The position numbers and the translations under genes were made by a program. Under the pieces are notes generated by a model. It was not told where the DNA came from. It saw nothing but the letters and a program-made list of their open reading frames with translations, and searched no databases. From Nocardia gamkensis NBRC 108242 (GTDB lineage Bacteria; Actinomycetota; Actinomycetes; Mycobacteriales; Mycobacteriaceae), in NCBI RefSeq assembly GCF_001612985.1, contig NZ_BDBM01000019.1, forward strand, positions 62,001 to 126,000: DNA of 64,000 bases, in the 5' to 3' direction. Below are positions 7,740 to 16,719 of this stretch, one piece after another. Numbering within the stretch: the first letter of the stretch is position 1; the number at the start of each line of letters is the position of its first letter.

Positions 7740-8853
7740 GGTCGTGCCGGACGATCGCGCCCTGCGACATGGGCGGCGCGATCGTGCCCTGGCACAGATG
7801 GAAGCCCATGATCTGGACGTCCTCGTTCTCGGACGTCAGGCCAACGCCCGTTACGTGTCGGGCACACCGCAACTGTGGGTCGCGGGAACCCGCCCGTTCG
7901 GTCCGGTGGCGACGGTGGTGCGCCGGACGCGCGCGGTGCATCTGCTGAGCACCTGGGACGAAGGCGTCCCCGACGACATCCCGCACGAGCATCTGTACGG
8001 CATCGCGTGGAACCCGGTGAACACCATCGCCGTGCTGCGCGGTATCGAGGGAGCCGCCACCGCGCGGCGGGTCGGCACCGACGCGCTGTCGCCCACCTTC
8101 GCGAAACTGCTGCCGACCGCCTTCCCCGGCGCCGAATTGGTGGACGGTGAGCTCGCGATGCGCGCCGCGCGCCGCATCAAGACCGCCCACGAGGTGGAAG
8201 TTCTGCGCGGGACGCTCCGGATCGCCGAGACCGGTCTGTCCGCGGCGGTGGCCCGGCTCGCGCCGGAGGTCACCGAACAGGCGCTGATCGGTGCGCTGCT
8301 GGAAGCGATGACCGCAGGCGGCGTCAGCACCCCCGCGTCGCAGGATTCGGCCTGGGTGACCTCACGGGAGCACCCGTGGCGCCGGGCGGGCGCGGACCGG
8401 CGCGTGCGACCGGGCGATCTGGTGGCCTTCTCCTCCGGCGTCCTCGGCGAGGGCTACATCGGCGAGGTGGGCCGCACCTGGCCGGTCGGCGGGGAAGGCG
8501 ACGACGGCGTCCGCAAGCTGTACCGGCGCTGGGACGGGTTGTGGGCGCGCCTGATCGAGGCCTGCCGTCCCGGATCGGCGGGTACGGATCTGCTCGCCGC
8601 CTACGAGATCGCGGGCGAACCGCTGCCGCCGATGCCGGTGGCGCGTGGACTCGGCATGGGTTTCGATCCGCCGGTGGTGACCTCCCAGCTGCGGGCGAGT
8701 GCCGAGGCCGAACGCCTGGAACCGGGCATGGTGCTGGCCGTCACCGCGTATGTGTGGGAATCGGGGGTCGGCGCGGTGTTCGGACGCGACGCGGTGCTGA
8801 TCACCGAGGACGGCGCCGAGGTGCTCACCGTCGCTCCGCACTGGGAGCACTAG
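7729..8853 (+). CDS. M24 family paralogue lacking the metal ligands
   Basis: 374 residues from ATG 7729, overlapping the upstream M24 gene by 11 bp. It has the same two-domain fold, with RRIKTAHEVEVLR aligning with KLIKTPDEIACIR of the neighbour. The metal-binding positions are changed: FSSGVLGEGYIGEVGRTW replaces the two-Asp segment, and ARGLGMGFDPP lacks the His of the GHGIG motif. The protein is probably not a classic dinuclear metallohydrolase. It could be a structural partner of the upstream protein in a heteromer, or have taken a metal-independent role. It is intact and tightly coupled, so I do not regard it as a pseudogene. Confidence 0.85.
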   Translation: MAVEVVPDDRALRHGRRDRALAQMEAHDLDVLVLGRQANARYVSGTPQLWVAGTRPFGPVATVVRRTRAVHLLSTWDEGVPDDIPHEHLYGIAWNPVNTIAVLRGIEGAATARRVGTDALSPTFAKLLPTAFPGAELVDGELAMRAARRIKTAHEVEVLRGTLRIAETGLSAAVARLAPEVTEQALIGALLEAMTAGGVSTPASQDSAWVTSREHPWRRAGADRRVRPGDLVAFSSGVLGEGYIGEVGRTWPVGGEGDDGVRKLYRRWDGLWARLIEACRPGSAGTDLLAAYEIAGEPLPPMPVARGLGMGFDPPVVTSQLRASAEAERLEPGMVLAVTAYVWESGVGAVFGRDAVLITEDGAEVLTVAPHWEH

Positions 8854-8854
8854 G

Positions 8855-8887
8855 GTTCGGCGCTCCGGAACCGCCGGAGCACCGAAC
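8855..8887 (+). terminator. Strong GC-rich hairpin after the M24 pair
   Basis: Interrupted perfect stem: GTTCGG and GCTCCGG pair with CCGGAGC and CCGAAC around a 5-base loop, with one bulge on each arm. It starts two bases after the stop codon. No T-run follows. It may be a partial terminator, an mRNA stabiliser or a processing site within the operon. Confidence 0.5.
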
Positions 8888-8891
8888 AACC

Positions 8892-8916
8892 GTGTCCGGC
8901 ACGAGGTTCCGGACAC
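8892..8916 (+). terminator. Second hairpin, GTGTCCGG-N9-CCGGACAC
   Basis: Perfect 8-bp stem immediately after the first hairpin, followed by CTTTC. Together the two hairpins separate the amidohydrolase-M24 genes from the enoyl-CoA hydratase gene, which starts 28 bp further on. This suggests attenuation or differential mRNA stability rather than a hard stop. Confidence 0.5.
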
Positions 8917-8944
8917 CTTTCGACTTCGGCAAAGGAGCCCGCCC

Positions 8945-9904
8945 ATGCCTGGTACCGAGCAGCCCTCGGCGGAGGAGATCATCCGCTACGAGAAGGACCC
9001 AGAGACCCGGATCGCGACCATCACGTTCGACCGGCCCGACCATCTCAACGCGCCCACCATCGCGGCGCGCCTGCGCTACGCCGACCTGTTGCACCGCGCG
9101 AACGTCGACGACGAGGTGAAGGTGCTCGTCGTGCGCGGCGCGGGCGACGATCTGGGCACCGGCGCCGACCTCCCCGAGTTCATGGCGGTGCAGAACGCGC
9201 CGACCCAGGGTCCGCGGTTGAGCGAGTACAAGATCGGCGAGGACGAGGTGCGGTATCCCCCCAGGGAGTCCTTCCGGCACGGCGCCACCATCAGCCAGTG
9301 GTACGCCAATGCCCAAGCCGGTTGCCGCAGCCTGCAGGAGTTCAAGAAGATCAGCATCCTGGAGGTGAAGGGCTACTGCTACGGCTGGCACTTCTACCAG
9401 GCCGCCGACGCCGATCTGGTGATCTCCTCCGACGACGCCCTCTTCGGTCACCCGTCCTTCCGGTACTACGGCTGGGGACCGCGGATGTGGACATGGGCGC
9501 AGACGATGGGCCTGCGCCGGTTCCAGGAGATGGTCTTCACCGGCCGGGCGTTCACGGCGCGGGAGATGTACGAGTGCAACTTCCTGAACAAGGTCGTGCC
9601 CCGGGCGGAACTCGAGGCCGAGACCGAGAAGTACGCGCGGGCCTGTGCGCGCAACCGGCCCACCGACACGGTCTTCATGCAGAAGGTCTTCTTCGAGGTG
9701 ATGAAGCAGCACCAAGGCGAGTACATGGGCAGCTTGCTGAGTGGGTTCTTCGAGTCGATGGGCGGCCACATCCACGCCGACGACGACGAACTCATGCTGG
9801 ACAACGCCTTCGAGGGCGGGCTCAACAACTCGGTCAAGGACAACGACGCGCAGTTCCCGCCGGAGTTCCGGCTCAGCAAGTCGGGTCGCGAGAAGCAGGT
9901 CTGA
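8945..9904 (+). CDS. Enoyl-CoA hydratase/isomerase family protein
   Basis: 319 residues; ATG preceded by AAAGGAG. Crotonase fold: TITFDRPDHLNAPTIAARL near residue 20, then the oxyanion-hole region VLVVRGAGDDLGTGADLPEF (about residue 60) and VKGYCYGWHFYQAADADLVI (about residue 140). The typical crotonase Ala-Gly-Gly loop reads CYGWHF here, so the exact reaction may differ from simple enoyl hydration. The length exceeds the usual 260 residues because of an insertion (about residues 80-130) and a longer C-terminus. It sits before the CoA-transferase, which would supply CoA thioesters. Confidence 0.88.
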   Translation: MPGTEQPSAEEIIRYEKDPETRIATITFDRPDHLNAPTIAARLRYADLLHRANVDDEVKVLVVRGAGDDLGTGADLPEFMAVQNAPTQGPRLSEYKIGEDEVRYPPRESFRHGATISQWYANAQAGCRSLQEFKKISILEVKGYCYGWHFYQAADADLVISSDDALFGHPSFRYYGWGPRMWTWAQTMGLRRFQEMVFTGRAFTAREMYECNFLNKVVPRAELEAETEKYARACARNRPTDTVFMQKVFFEVMKQHQGEYMGSLLSGFFESMGGHIHADDDELMLDNAFEGGLNNSVKDNDAQFPPEFRLSKSGREKQV

Positions 9905-9937
9905 GTCCGCGCGCCGGGGATCGGAACGGTGAGGGTC

Positions 9938-12388
9938 ATGGCATCGAAGGAATCCGCAAGCAGCGCCGAACGCCCCGTCGAGCCGCCGTTGCGCGGATGC
10001 GTGGTGGTCGACCTCTCCTCCGGGATCGCCGGTGCGTATTGCACCAAACTACTGGCCGACGGCGGCGCGGAGGTGATCAAAGTCGAAGCGCCGGAGGGGG
10101 ATTTGCTCCGGCGCTGGTCGGCCTCGCACACCGAACTCGCCCCCGGCGCCGACGGCGCGCTGTTCGCTTTCCTGGCCTGTTCGAAGAAGAGTGTGGTGGC
10201 CGACCCAGGCGCGCCCGCCGACCTGGAACTCGTCGACGGTCTGCTGGCCTCGGCCGACATCGTGGTGTGGTCCCCGGGGTCGCGGCTCACCGAGCATCCC
10301 CGGTTCACCGCCGCCGCGCTGCGGCGCACGCACCGGCACCTGGTGGTCACCGCGATCACCCCCTTCGGTCTCGACGGGCCGTGGCACGATCGCCCGGCCA
10401 CCGAGTTCACCCTGCAGGCCTGGTCCGGCGGTATCGTCGGGCTCGGCCGGGGTGCGCCGGACCGCGCTCCGGTGCACGTGGGCGGCCGGATCGGTGAGTG
10501 GTTCGCCGGCGCCTACGCCTGCGCGGCCACCATGACCTCGCGGCTGCGCACGCTCGGAACCGGTGCCGGCGAACTGGTCGACCTGTCCGTGCTGGAAACC
10601 CAGATCCTCGGGCTCACCTATTTCCCGGTCTCGTTCTTCGACGCCCTCGGACGGCCGTTCCGCACGGAACGACGGCGCAGCGTGCCCGGGGTCGCGACCG
10701 CCTCCGACGGCTTGGTGGCGGTGGGCTGCGGCACCGCGCAGCAGTGGTTCGACCTGTGCGCGATGGTCGGGCATCCGGAGTGGATCGAGGAAGACCCCAA
10801 CCCCGCGATCACCCAGCGGGCCAACGAGAAAGCGCCGGAGATCTTCGCCTGGATGGCCGAGCAGCCCGCCGAGGTGATCCGCGACCTGGCGACGGCCTTC
10901 CGCATTCCCAACGGTCCCGTGGTCAACGGGGCCGACGCGCCCACCATGGATCATCATGTGGCGCGCAAGTTCTTCACGGTCAATCCCCGGGACGGCTTCG
11001 TCCAGCCCGGCCCGCCGTACCGCACCCGGCCCACGCTGCTGCGCGACCCGCAACCCGCTCCCCGGCTCGGTGAGCACACCGAGGAGTACCGAGCCCGGCG
11101 CCGCGAGCGCGCGAGCACGGCCCGCGACGGCGTGCCGGATCCGTTGCCGTTCCGCGAACTTCGCGTCCTGGATCTCACGACGTTCTGGGCAGGACCGTCG
11201 TGCACCCACTTCCTCGCCATGCTCGGCGCGGAGGTCATCCATGTGGAGTCGGCCGGGCGACCCGACGGCACCCGCCTCATCGCGGGTGTGCCGCCGACCG
11301 AAGAGCAATGGTGGGAGAAGTCCCCGATCTTCTCCGGGCTCAACACCGGCAAGAAGAGCCTCACGCTGGACTTCCGTTCCGAGCGAGGGCGGGATCTGCT
11401 GAAGCGGCTGGCCGCCACGTGCGATGTGATCGTCGAGAATTACACGCCGCGCGTCCTGGAACAGATCGGCCTGGACTACCCGGCCGTGCGGGAACGGCGG
11501 CCGGACACGATCATGGTCCGGATGCCGGGATTCGGCCTCGACGGTCCCTGGCGTGACAATCCCGCCTTCGCGTACGTCATCGAGGACACGTCCGGCTTGA
11601 CCTGGCTGACCGGTTACCCGGACCAGAACCCCGTGGAGCCCTACTCCATCGGTGATCCCAATGCGGGCGTGCACGCGCTCAACGCCCTGCTGCTCGCCTT
11701 GGAACACCGGCGGCGCACCGGTCAGGGAGTGCTGGTGGAGGCCGCTATGGTCGAGGCCGCGCTCAACGTGGCCGCCGAGCAAGTGATCGAATACTCGGCC
11801 TACGGCGCGCTGCTGGAACGCGACGGCAACCGCGGCCCCTGCGCGGCGCCACAGAATCTCTATCGAGCGGCGGGAGTGGACGAATTCGGCCGGGAGGATT
11901 GCTGGGTGGCGATCGCGGTCGCCACCGACGCGCAGTGGCGGCGATTGCGCGAAGCGCTCGGCACCCCGTTCTGGGCCTTGGATCCCGAACTCTCCTCCGC
12001 ACCGGGGCGCCGCCGCAGGCACGACCTGATCGACGAGCGGCTCGCCGAATGGTGCGCGCAGCGCGACAGCGACGAGATCGTCCGCGTCCTCTGGAACGCC
12101 GGTGTCCCGGTCGCGAAGGTCATGCAGCCGCATCGGCAGACCGAACTGCCACAGCTGCGGTTCCGTGACTTCTTCGAGGCCGTCGCCCACCCCGTCGCCC
12201 GGACGGCCGGACACAGCACGGTGCCGTTCCGGTCCTCGGCCGGTCCGCGGCGCTACCACCGGACGCACGCGCCCCTGCTCGGCGAGCACAACACCGAACT
12301 GCTCACCGCCCTCGGCGTGAGCGAGACGGAGATCCGCGCGCTGGAGGCCGACGGCGTCATCGGAGGCCTTCCCGCCGTCGCGCGGTGA
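9938..12388 (+). CDS. CoA-transferase, CaiB/BaiF (class III) family, two fused domains
   Basis: 816 residues from the ATG at 9938; a GTG at 9929 is also possible. Two class III CoA-transferase units are fused. The first (about residues 15-370) starts LRGCVVVDLSSGIAGAYCTK and contains GAEVIKVEAPEGD. The second (about 390-800) starts FRELRVLDLTTFWAGPSCTH, with GAEVIHVESAGRPDG and NTGKKSLTLDFRSERGRDLL. Most class III enzymes are single-domain polypeptides of about 400 residues, so this gene encodes both halves of a pseudo-dimer. The expected role is moving CoA onto a carboxylic acid intermediate before beta-oxidation. It is the last gene of the plus-strand unit beginning at 5335. Confidence 0.9.
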   Translation: MASKESASSAERPVEPPLRGCVVVDLSSGIAGAYCTKLLADGGAEVIKVEAPEGDLLRRWSASHTELAPGADGALFAFLACSKKSVVADPGAPADLELVDGLLASADIVVWSPGSRLTEHPRFTAAALRRTHRHLVVTAITPFGLDGPWHDRPATEFTLQAWSGGIVGLGRGAPDRAPVHVGGRIGEWFAGAYACAATMTSRLRTLGTGAGELVDLSVLETQILGLTYFPVSFFDALGRPFRTERRRSVPGVATASDGLVAVGCGTAQQWFDLCAMVGHPEWIEEDPNPAITQRANEKAPEIFAWMAEQPAEVIRDLATAFRIPNGPVVNGADAPTMDHHVARKFFTVNPRDGFVQPGPPYRTRPTLLRDPQPAPRLGEHTEEYRARRRERASTARDGVPDPLPFRELRVLDLTTFWAGPSCTHFLAMLGAEVIHVESAGRPDGTRLIAGVPPTEEQWWEKSPIFSGLNTGKKSLTLDFRSERGRDLLKRLAATCDVIVENYTPRVLEQIGLDYPAVRERRPDTIMVRMPGFGLDGPWRDNPAFAYVIEDTSGLTWLTGYPDQNPVEPYSIGDPNAGVHALNALLLALEHRRRTGQGVLVEAAMVEAALNVAAEQVIEYSAYGALLERDGNRGPCAAPQNLYRAAGVDEFGREDCWVAIAVATDAQWRRLREALGTPFWALDPELSSAPGRRRRHDLIDERLAEWCAQRDSDEIVRVLWNAGVPVAKVMQPHRQTELPQLRFRDFFEAVAHPVARTAGHSTVPFRSSAGPRRYHRTHAPLLGEHNTELLTALGVSETEIRALEADGVIGGLPAVAR

Positions 12389-12396
12389 ATGCGGCC

Positions 12397-12528
12397 ATGC
12401 TCATGCTGACGCTCGTCGGCGCCCTCGCCCTGGGAGAGCAACCCACCATTCCGCAGCTACTCGGATGCGTCCTCATCCCCCGCAGCGCCTGGACGACCTC
12501 CGCGCTCGTCTCCGCACGGCGCGGATGA
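12397..12528 (+). pseudogene. Possible remnant of an EamA/DMT transporter C-terminus
   Basis: A 43-codon frame whose middle reads VGALALGEQPTIPQLLGCVL, resembling the last helix pair of drug/metabolite transporters (the LGE...Q.LG.L pattern). The rest of such a protein (about 280 residues) is absent. The stop is followed through ATGA by another short frame with no recognisable similarity. The remaining sequence to 12732 shows nothing I can identify. This is a weak call. Confidence 0.3.
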
Positions 12529-12732
12529 CCCCCACCGTCGCGAAGCGGCTGTGCGCGGCGTGCGGCATCACCGACTGCGAGCCGGAACCGGTACCGCGGG
12601 AGCGAACCCGAGTCCCGAGGCAGCCGCGGCCGGCTCGCTGATCTTCGGTCCGGGTCTCCCCTCCATCACCCGGTCGCCCGCGGAAATCCATGTGGTGCAC
12701 TCGCATCCGCCACGCGCGGCACCGGAAACGGT

Positions 12733-13935
12733 TCAGGAGGTGAACGCGGGCAACGTTTCCCAGCCGCGGACGGTCGAGGTGGGCGACAGCTTCGCGTTCG
12801 CCAGGTCCACCTCCCACTCGGGGAACCGCGCGAGGATCTCCTCGAGCGCGATCCGTCCCTCCAGGCGAGCCAGCGCCGATCCGAGGCAGTAGTGCGTGCC
12901 GACGCTGAACGAGAGATGCTGGCGGGTGTCGCGGTGGATGTCGAAGACATCGCCGTCCGGCGGGAATTGCCGGTGGTCCCGGTTGGCCGCGCCGATGAGC
13001 ATCATCATGGCGCTGCCCTCCGGCACGGTCCGGCCGTGCACCTCGACATCGCGGGTCACATACCGCGCCACATGCGGCGCGGGTGGTTCGAAGCGCAGCA
13101 GCTCTTCGATGGCGTTCGGAATCAACCGCGGGTTCGCCACGAGCTCGCGGCGCTGGTCCGGATGCTCCGCGAGAACCTTGCCCGCCCAGCCGATCAGCCG
13201 GGTCGTGGTCTCGTTGCCCGCACCGGAGACCACGTTCACGTACGTGAGCAACTCCTCGCGGCGCAGCTTGCGCACGGCGCCGGTCTCGTCCTCGAACTCG
13301 ACGTCGAGCAGCTCGGTCATGATGTCGTCGGAGGGATGCTCGGCCCGCCAGTCGATGTAGGCGGCGAAGATGTCGCCGCTGGCCATGCCCTCGGAGGCGG
13401 CCTTCATCGGCTTGCCCTCCTCGGTCCGCATCTGCTCGTTCGCGAAGTCGCGGATGGCCTCCTGATCCTCCTCCGGGATGCCGAGCAGCATGCCGATGGT
13501 GCGCATCGGCATCTGCGCGCCGATGTCGGCGATGAAGTCCAGCCGTCCGGTACCGACGTGCGGATCGAGACTGCGCGCGCAGAACTCACGGATCTTGTCC
13601 TCCAGCGCGCGGATCTTGCGCGGGGTGAACATGCGCGAGAGCAGGCTGCGGTGGATGTCGTGGATCGGCGGATCCTCGAAGATCAGCACGCCGGAGGGAA
13701 TCTCGATGTTCGCTTTGATCAGTTCGATGATCGCACCGCGCGCGGAGCTGTAGGTGTCCTTGTCCAGCAGCGCCGCGTTGACATCCGCGTGGCGACTGAC
13801 CGCGTAGAAGTCGTGCTTCTCGTTGTAGTACAGCGGCATGTCCTCGCGGAGCCGTTTGAACATCGGATAGGGATCGGCATTGAGATCGACGTCGTACGGA
13901 TCGTAGTAGACGTCGCTGGCCGCGCTTGTAGTCAC
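12733..13935 (-). CDS. Cytochrome P450
   Basis: 400-residue soluble bacterial P450. Haem-binding segment FSVGTHYCLGSALAR carries the proximal Cys (about residue 350). The I-helix oxygen-activation motif is GAGNETTT and the K-helix ExxR is EELLR. Start ATG at 13935 gives the common N-terminus YDPYDVDLNADPYPMFKRLR. It is the last gene of the minus-strand catabolic run, separated by 87 bp from the previous P450. That gap holds an ATTCTC operator half-site (13960-13974). It should hydroxylate a hydrophobic substrate with electrons from the ferredoxin and reductase at 15309-16719. Confidence 0.95.
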   Translation of the reverse strand: MTTSAASDVYYDPYDVDLNADPYPMFKRLREDMPLYYNEKHDFYAVSRHADVNAALLDKDTYSSARGAIIELIKANIEIPSGVLIFEDPPIHDIHRSLLSRMFTPRKIRALEDKIREFCARSLDPHVGTGRLDFIADIGAQMPMRTIGMLLGIPEEDQEAIRDFANEQMRTEEGKPMKAASEGMASGDIFAAYIDWRAEHPSDDIMTELLDVEFEDETGAVRKLRREELLTYVNVVSGAGNETTTRLIGWAGKVLAEHPDQRRELVANPRLIPNAIEELLRFEPPAPHVARYVTRDVEVHGRTVPEGSAMMMLIGAANRDHRQFPPDGDVFDIHRDTRQHLSFSVGTHYCLGSALARLEGRIALEEILARFPEWEVDLANAKLSPTSTVRGWETLPAFTS

Positions 13936-14022
13936 AGTGGTTCGCCTCTTCTCTTTTTTGGAGATAACATTCTCAGTGGCCCGTCAGGAAATCTTGCGGC
14001 CGAGCGCATTCGGCTCGACGCC

Positions 14023-15261
14023 CTACCAGCTCACCGGCAGCTCGTACAACCCGTAGGCGAGCCGGTCGTGCTTGAACTGGACTTCCTCGAACGGAATCGC
14101 CAAGCGCAGTGTGGGAACGCGCCGGACCAGCGTCCGGAAGACGATCTGCAGTTCGGCCCGGGCGAGCTGCTGCCCGACGCACTGGTGCGGGCCGAAGCCG
14201 AACCCCAGGTGCTGACCGGCGGCCCTGCGCAGATCCAGCCGATCCGGCTGCTCCCATGCCTTTTCGTCCCAGTTGGCCGGTGCGAGGTCGAAGATCAGGC
14301 CGTCTCCGGCCCGGACGGTCTCCCCCGCGATCTCGATGTCCCCGATCGCGACGCGCCGCTGTCCGTTCTGGATGATGCTGAGGTACCGCAACAGCTCCTC
14401 GACCGCGCTGACGACGATCTTCGGATCGTCGGTATCGCGCAGCAGGGCGAACTGATCGAGGTTGCGCATCAGGGCCAGGGCTCCGAGCGAGATCATGTTG
14501 GCGCTCGTCTCGTGGCCCGCGATCAGCAGGCCGGTCCCCAGCTGGGCCGCCTCCTTCATATCGATCTCCCCGGCGCGCACCCGCTCCGCGATATCGGAAA
14601 CCACATCCTCGGCGGGGCTTTCCAGCTTCTTCTTCACCAGATCGACCAGATACCGCGCCAGACCCGCGCGTCCCTCGGCGGCCTGCTCCTTGGTCGCGTA
14701 CCGGTCGACGTTGACGGTGGCGTGCTTCTGGAAGAACTCGTGGTCCTCGTAGGGCACGCCGAGCATCTCGCTGATCATCAGCGTCGGCACCGGCAGCGCC
14801 AGCGCCTCGACCAGGTCGGCGGGCTGCGGCCCGGCCAGCAGCCGGTCTATGTGCTCGTCGGTGATCTGCTGGATGACCGGCCGCAGCGCTTCCACCCGCT
14901 TGAAGGTGAACGGCTTGGTGAGCATCCGCCGGTACCGGCTGTGCTCCTCGCCGTCTGTGGTGAACAGCGACTTCGGTCTGCTGTCCACGATCGCCGCCAT
15001 GCCCTCGTTCCAGTGCGGGAAGCCGGGCCGGTGATCGTCAACGCTGACCCTCGGATCCGACATCAGGGTCTTGAATTCGGCATATCCGGTGACCAGCCAG
15101 GGGGTGCTGCCGTCCCAGATGCGGACGCGGTTGAGCGGCTTGCCCCGGCCCAGCCGCAACGCCTCGGGCGGCGGGGCGAACGGGCATCCGGCCGACCTGG
15201 GCATGGGATAGTCGGGAACCTCCGTCGCGGCGGTGGTCGTATCGGTCGATGCTTCGGACAC
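14023..15261 (-). CDS. Cytochrome P450
   Basis: 412 residues from a GTG at 15261 preceded by AGGAG; upstream in-frame ATGs would add an unrelated Arg-rich tail. Haem segment FGFGPHQCVGQQLARAEL, I-helix AGHETSANM, ExxR EELLR. The N-terminal PMPRSAGCPFAPPPEA and the WDGSTPWLVTGYAEFKTLMSD block are typical of actinobacterial class I P450s. The ferredoxin gene lies 47 bp upstream, followed by its reductase, so this is a complete three-component P450 system. Confidence 0.95.
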   Translation of the reverse strand: MSEASTDTTTAATEVPDYPMPRSAGCPFAPPPEALRLGRGKPLNRVRIWDGSTPWLVTGYAEFKTLMSDPRVSVDDHRPGFPHWNEGMAAIVDSRPKSLFTTDGEEHSRYRRMLTKPFTFKRVEALRPVIQQITDEHIDRLLAGPQPADLVEALALPVPTLMISEMLGVPYEDHEFFQKHATVNVDRYATKEQAAEGRAGLARYLVDLVKKKLESPAEDVVSDIAERVRAGEIDMKEAAQLGTGLLIAGHETSANMISLGALALMRNLDQFALLRDTDDPKIVVSAVEELLRYLSIIQNGQRRVAIGDIEIAGETVRAGDGLIFDLAPANWDEKAWEQPDRLDLRRAAGQHLGFGFGPHQCVGQQLARAELQIVFRTLVRRVPTLRLAIPFEEVQFKHDRLAYGLYELPVSW

Positions 15262-15308
15262 TGTTCGCTCCTGGGTGATCGGGTGCGGAAGAACCGCGGG
15301 ATGCAGGT

Positions 15309-15503
15309 TCATTCCTCGATGTGGATGGCCATGGCCGGGCAGACCGCCGCGGCCTGGCGCACGTCCTCGGCGAGTTCCTCCGGCGGGTTCTCGTCGAGCA
15401 GGACGACGATGCCGTCCTCGTCTCGCTGATCGAACACGTCGGCCGCGTGCATGACGCAATGCCCGGCCGCGACGCATTTGACTTGATCGACAGTCACTTT
15501 CAT
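15309..15503 (-). CDS. Ferredoxin, [3Fe-4S] P450 type
   Basis: 64 residues. Three cluster cysteines are visible: Cys10 and Cys16 in VKCVAAGHCVMHA, and Cys55 in AAAVCPAMAIHIEE. The C-x5-C ... CP spacing, with no cysteine at the usual fourth position, indicates a [3Fe-4S] ferredoxin of the kind that feeds actinobacterial P450s. It lies between its reductase (15517) and a P450 (15261). Confidence 0.93.
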   Translation of the reverse strand: MKVTVDQVKCVAAGHCVMHAADVFDQRDEDGIVVLLDENPPEELAEDVRQAAAVCPAMAIHIEE

Positions 15504-15516
15504 CGGGACCTTCTTC

Positions 15517-16719
15517 CTACGGGAAGTGAGCGGGGGTCGGGGGCGAGGCGAGCACGGCGTGCGCGTCGGCCACCTGCTGCCGCTGGATCCTGGCCTGCTT
15601 GGGCATGTTCCAGCCCAGCACCGCGGTGACGCCATCGCCTCGCTCGAAGCGCGCGACGAATCGGCCGTCGTCCGGGTCGCCGTCGACGATCGTGGCCCGC
15701 GCGTCGGCCGTGATCGTCCCGTACACCTGGATCTTGGTGCCGAATTGATCACTCCAGAAATACGGAATCGGCTGATACGCCCGCTCGGCGCCGAGGATGT
15801 TCGCCGCAACCACCCCTGCCTGTTCGGTCGCGTTCGTGCGGTTCTCCAACCGGAGGGTCGTCCGCAGCGCGGGATGGTGCCACCGGGCGACGTCGCCGAC
15901 GGCGTAAACGCCGTCGGCGGCGCGGCAGCACGCATCGCAGACCACACCGTCGGCGAGGGAAAGCCCGCTACCGACCAGCCATTCGGTGGCGGGCACCGCC
16001 CCGATCGCGACCACCACCAGGTCCGCGGGCAACGTCTCGGACGTCTCCAGGACGACGCCGGTGACTTCGCCGTCGCGGTCGGTGAGACCGGAGACGCCGA
16101 CGCCGAGCCGCAGGTGGACTCCGTTGCCGGTGTGCAGATCGGCGAGCAGGTCCCCCGCCGGAACGCCCAGCTGCGCCGCCATCGGGGCGCGCTGCGGACC
16201 CGTCATCGTGACGTCGTGGCCGGACTGCCGTGCGGTGGCGGCGATTTCCGCGCCGAGCACACCCTCGCCCACCACGACCACGCGCGCACGGGCCGCCAGG
16301 TCGTCGCGCAGCGTGAGCGCGTCGTCGAGCGTGCGCAGTACGTGGACGCCGTGTAGTCCGGGCGGCGCGGGCAGCCTTCGCGGTCGCGCTCCGGTGGCGA
16401 TCACGATGTTCTCGGCCGTCACCGCGCCGGTCGCCGTGTGCACGGTGCGGGTGGCGGCGTCCAGGGCGAGGGCAGGCGACCCGAGGACGACGTCGATGTC
16501 GAGTTCGGCCAGCAGGCGCGGCGCACGCAGGAGAGTGCGCTCGGGCCGCCACGTGCCGGAGAGGATCTGCTTGGACAGCGGCGGGCGATCGTAGGGCAGG
16601 TGCGGTTCGGCGCCCAGCAGTGTGATGCGGTCGCGGTACCCGCCCCGCCGCAGCGCCTCCACGGTGGCCAGGCCCGCGGCCGAGGCTCCGACGACGAGGA
16701 CTCCGGTGCGGCGGGTCAT
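15517..16719 (-). CDS. NAD(P)H:ferredoxin reductase, FAD-dependent
   Basis: 400 residues, pyridine nucleotide-disulphide reductase superfamily. FAD-binding Rossmann motif VLVVGASAAGLATVEALR at the N-terminus, NAD(P)-binding motif VVVGEGVLGAEIA near residue 150, and the FAD motif GVYAVGDVARW near residue 270. It should pass electrons to the adjacent [3Fe-4S] ferredoxin for P450 catalysis. Its ATG overlaps the SDR stop at 16716 by 4 bp. Confidence 0.95.
   Translation of the reverse strand: MTRRTGVLVVGASAAGLATVEALRRGGYRDRITLLGAEPHLPYDRPPLSKQILSGTWRPERTLLRAPRLLAELDIDVVLGSPALALDAATRTVHTATGAVTAENIVIATGARPRRLPAPPGLHGVHVLRTLDDALTLRDDLAARARVVVVGEGVLGAEIAATARQSGHDVTMTGPQRAPMAAQLGVPAGDLLADLHTGNGVHLRLGVGVSGLTDRDGEVTGVVLETSETLPADLVVVAIGAVPATEWLVGSGLSLADGVVCDACCRAADGVYAVGDVARWHHPALRTTLRLENRTNATEQAGVVAANILGAERAYQPIPYFWSDQFGTKIQVYGTITADARATIVDGDPDDGRFVARFERGDGVTAVLGWNMPKQARIQRQQVADAHAVLASPPTPAHFP

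Noticed and set aside
10049-12289. 746-codon minus-strand frame opposite the CoA-transferase
   Set aside because: Shadow of the double CoA-transferase on the plus strand.
12892-15429. 845-codon plus-strand frame over the two P450 genes
   Set aside because: Antisense shadow; both P450s on the minus strand have complete haem and I-helix motifs.
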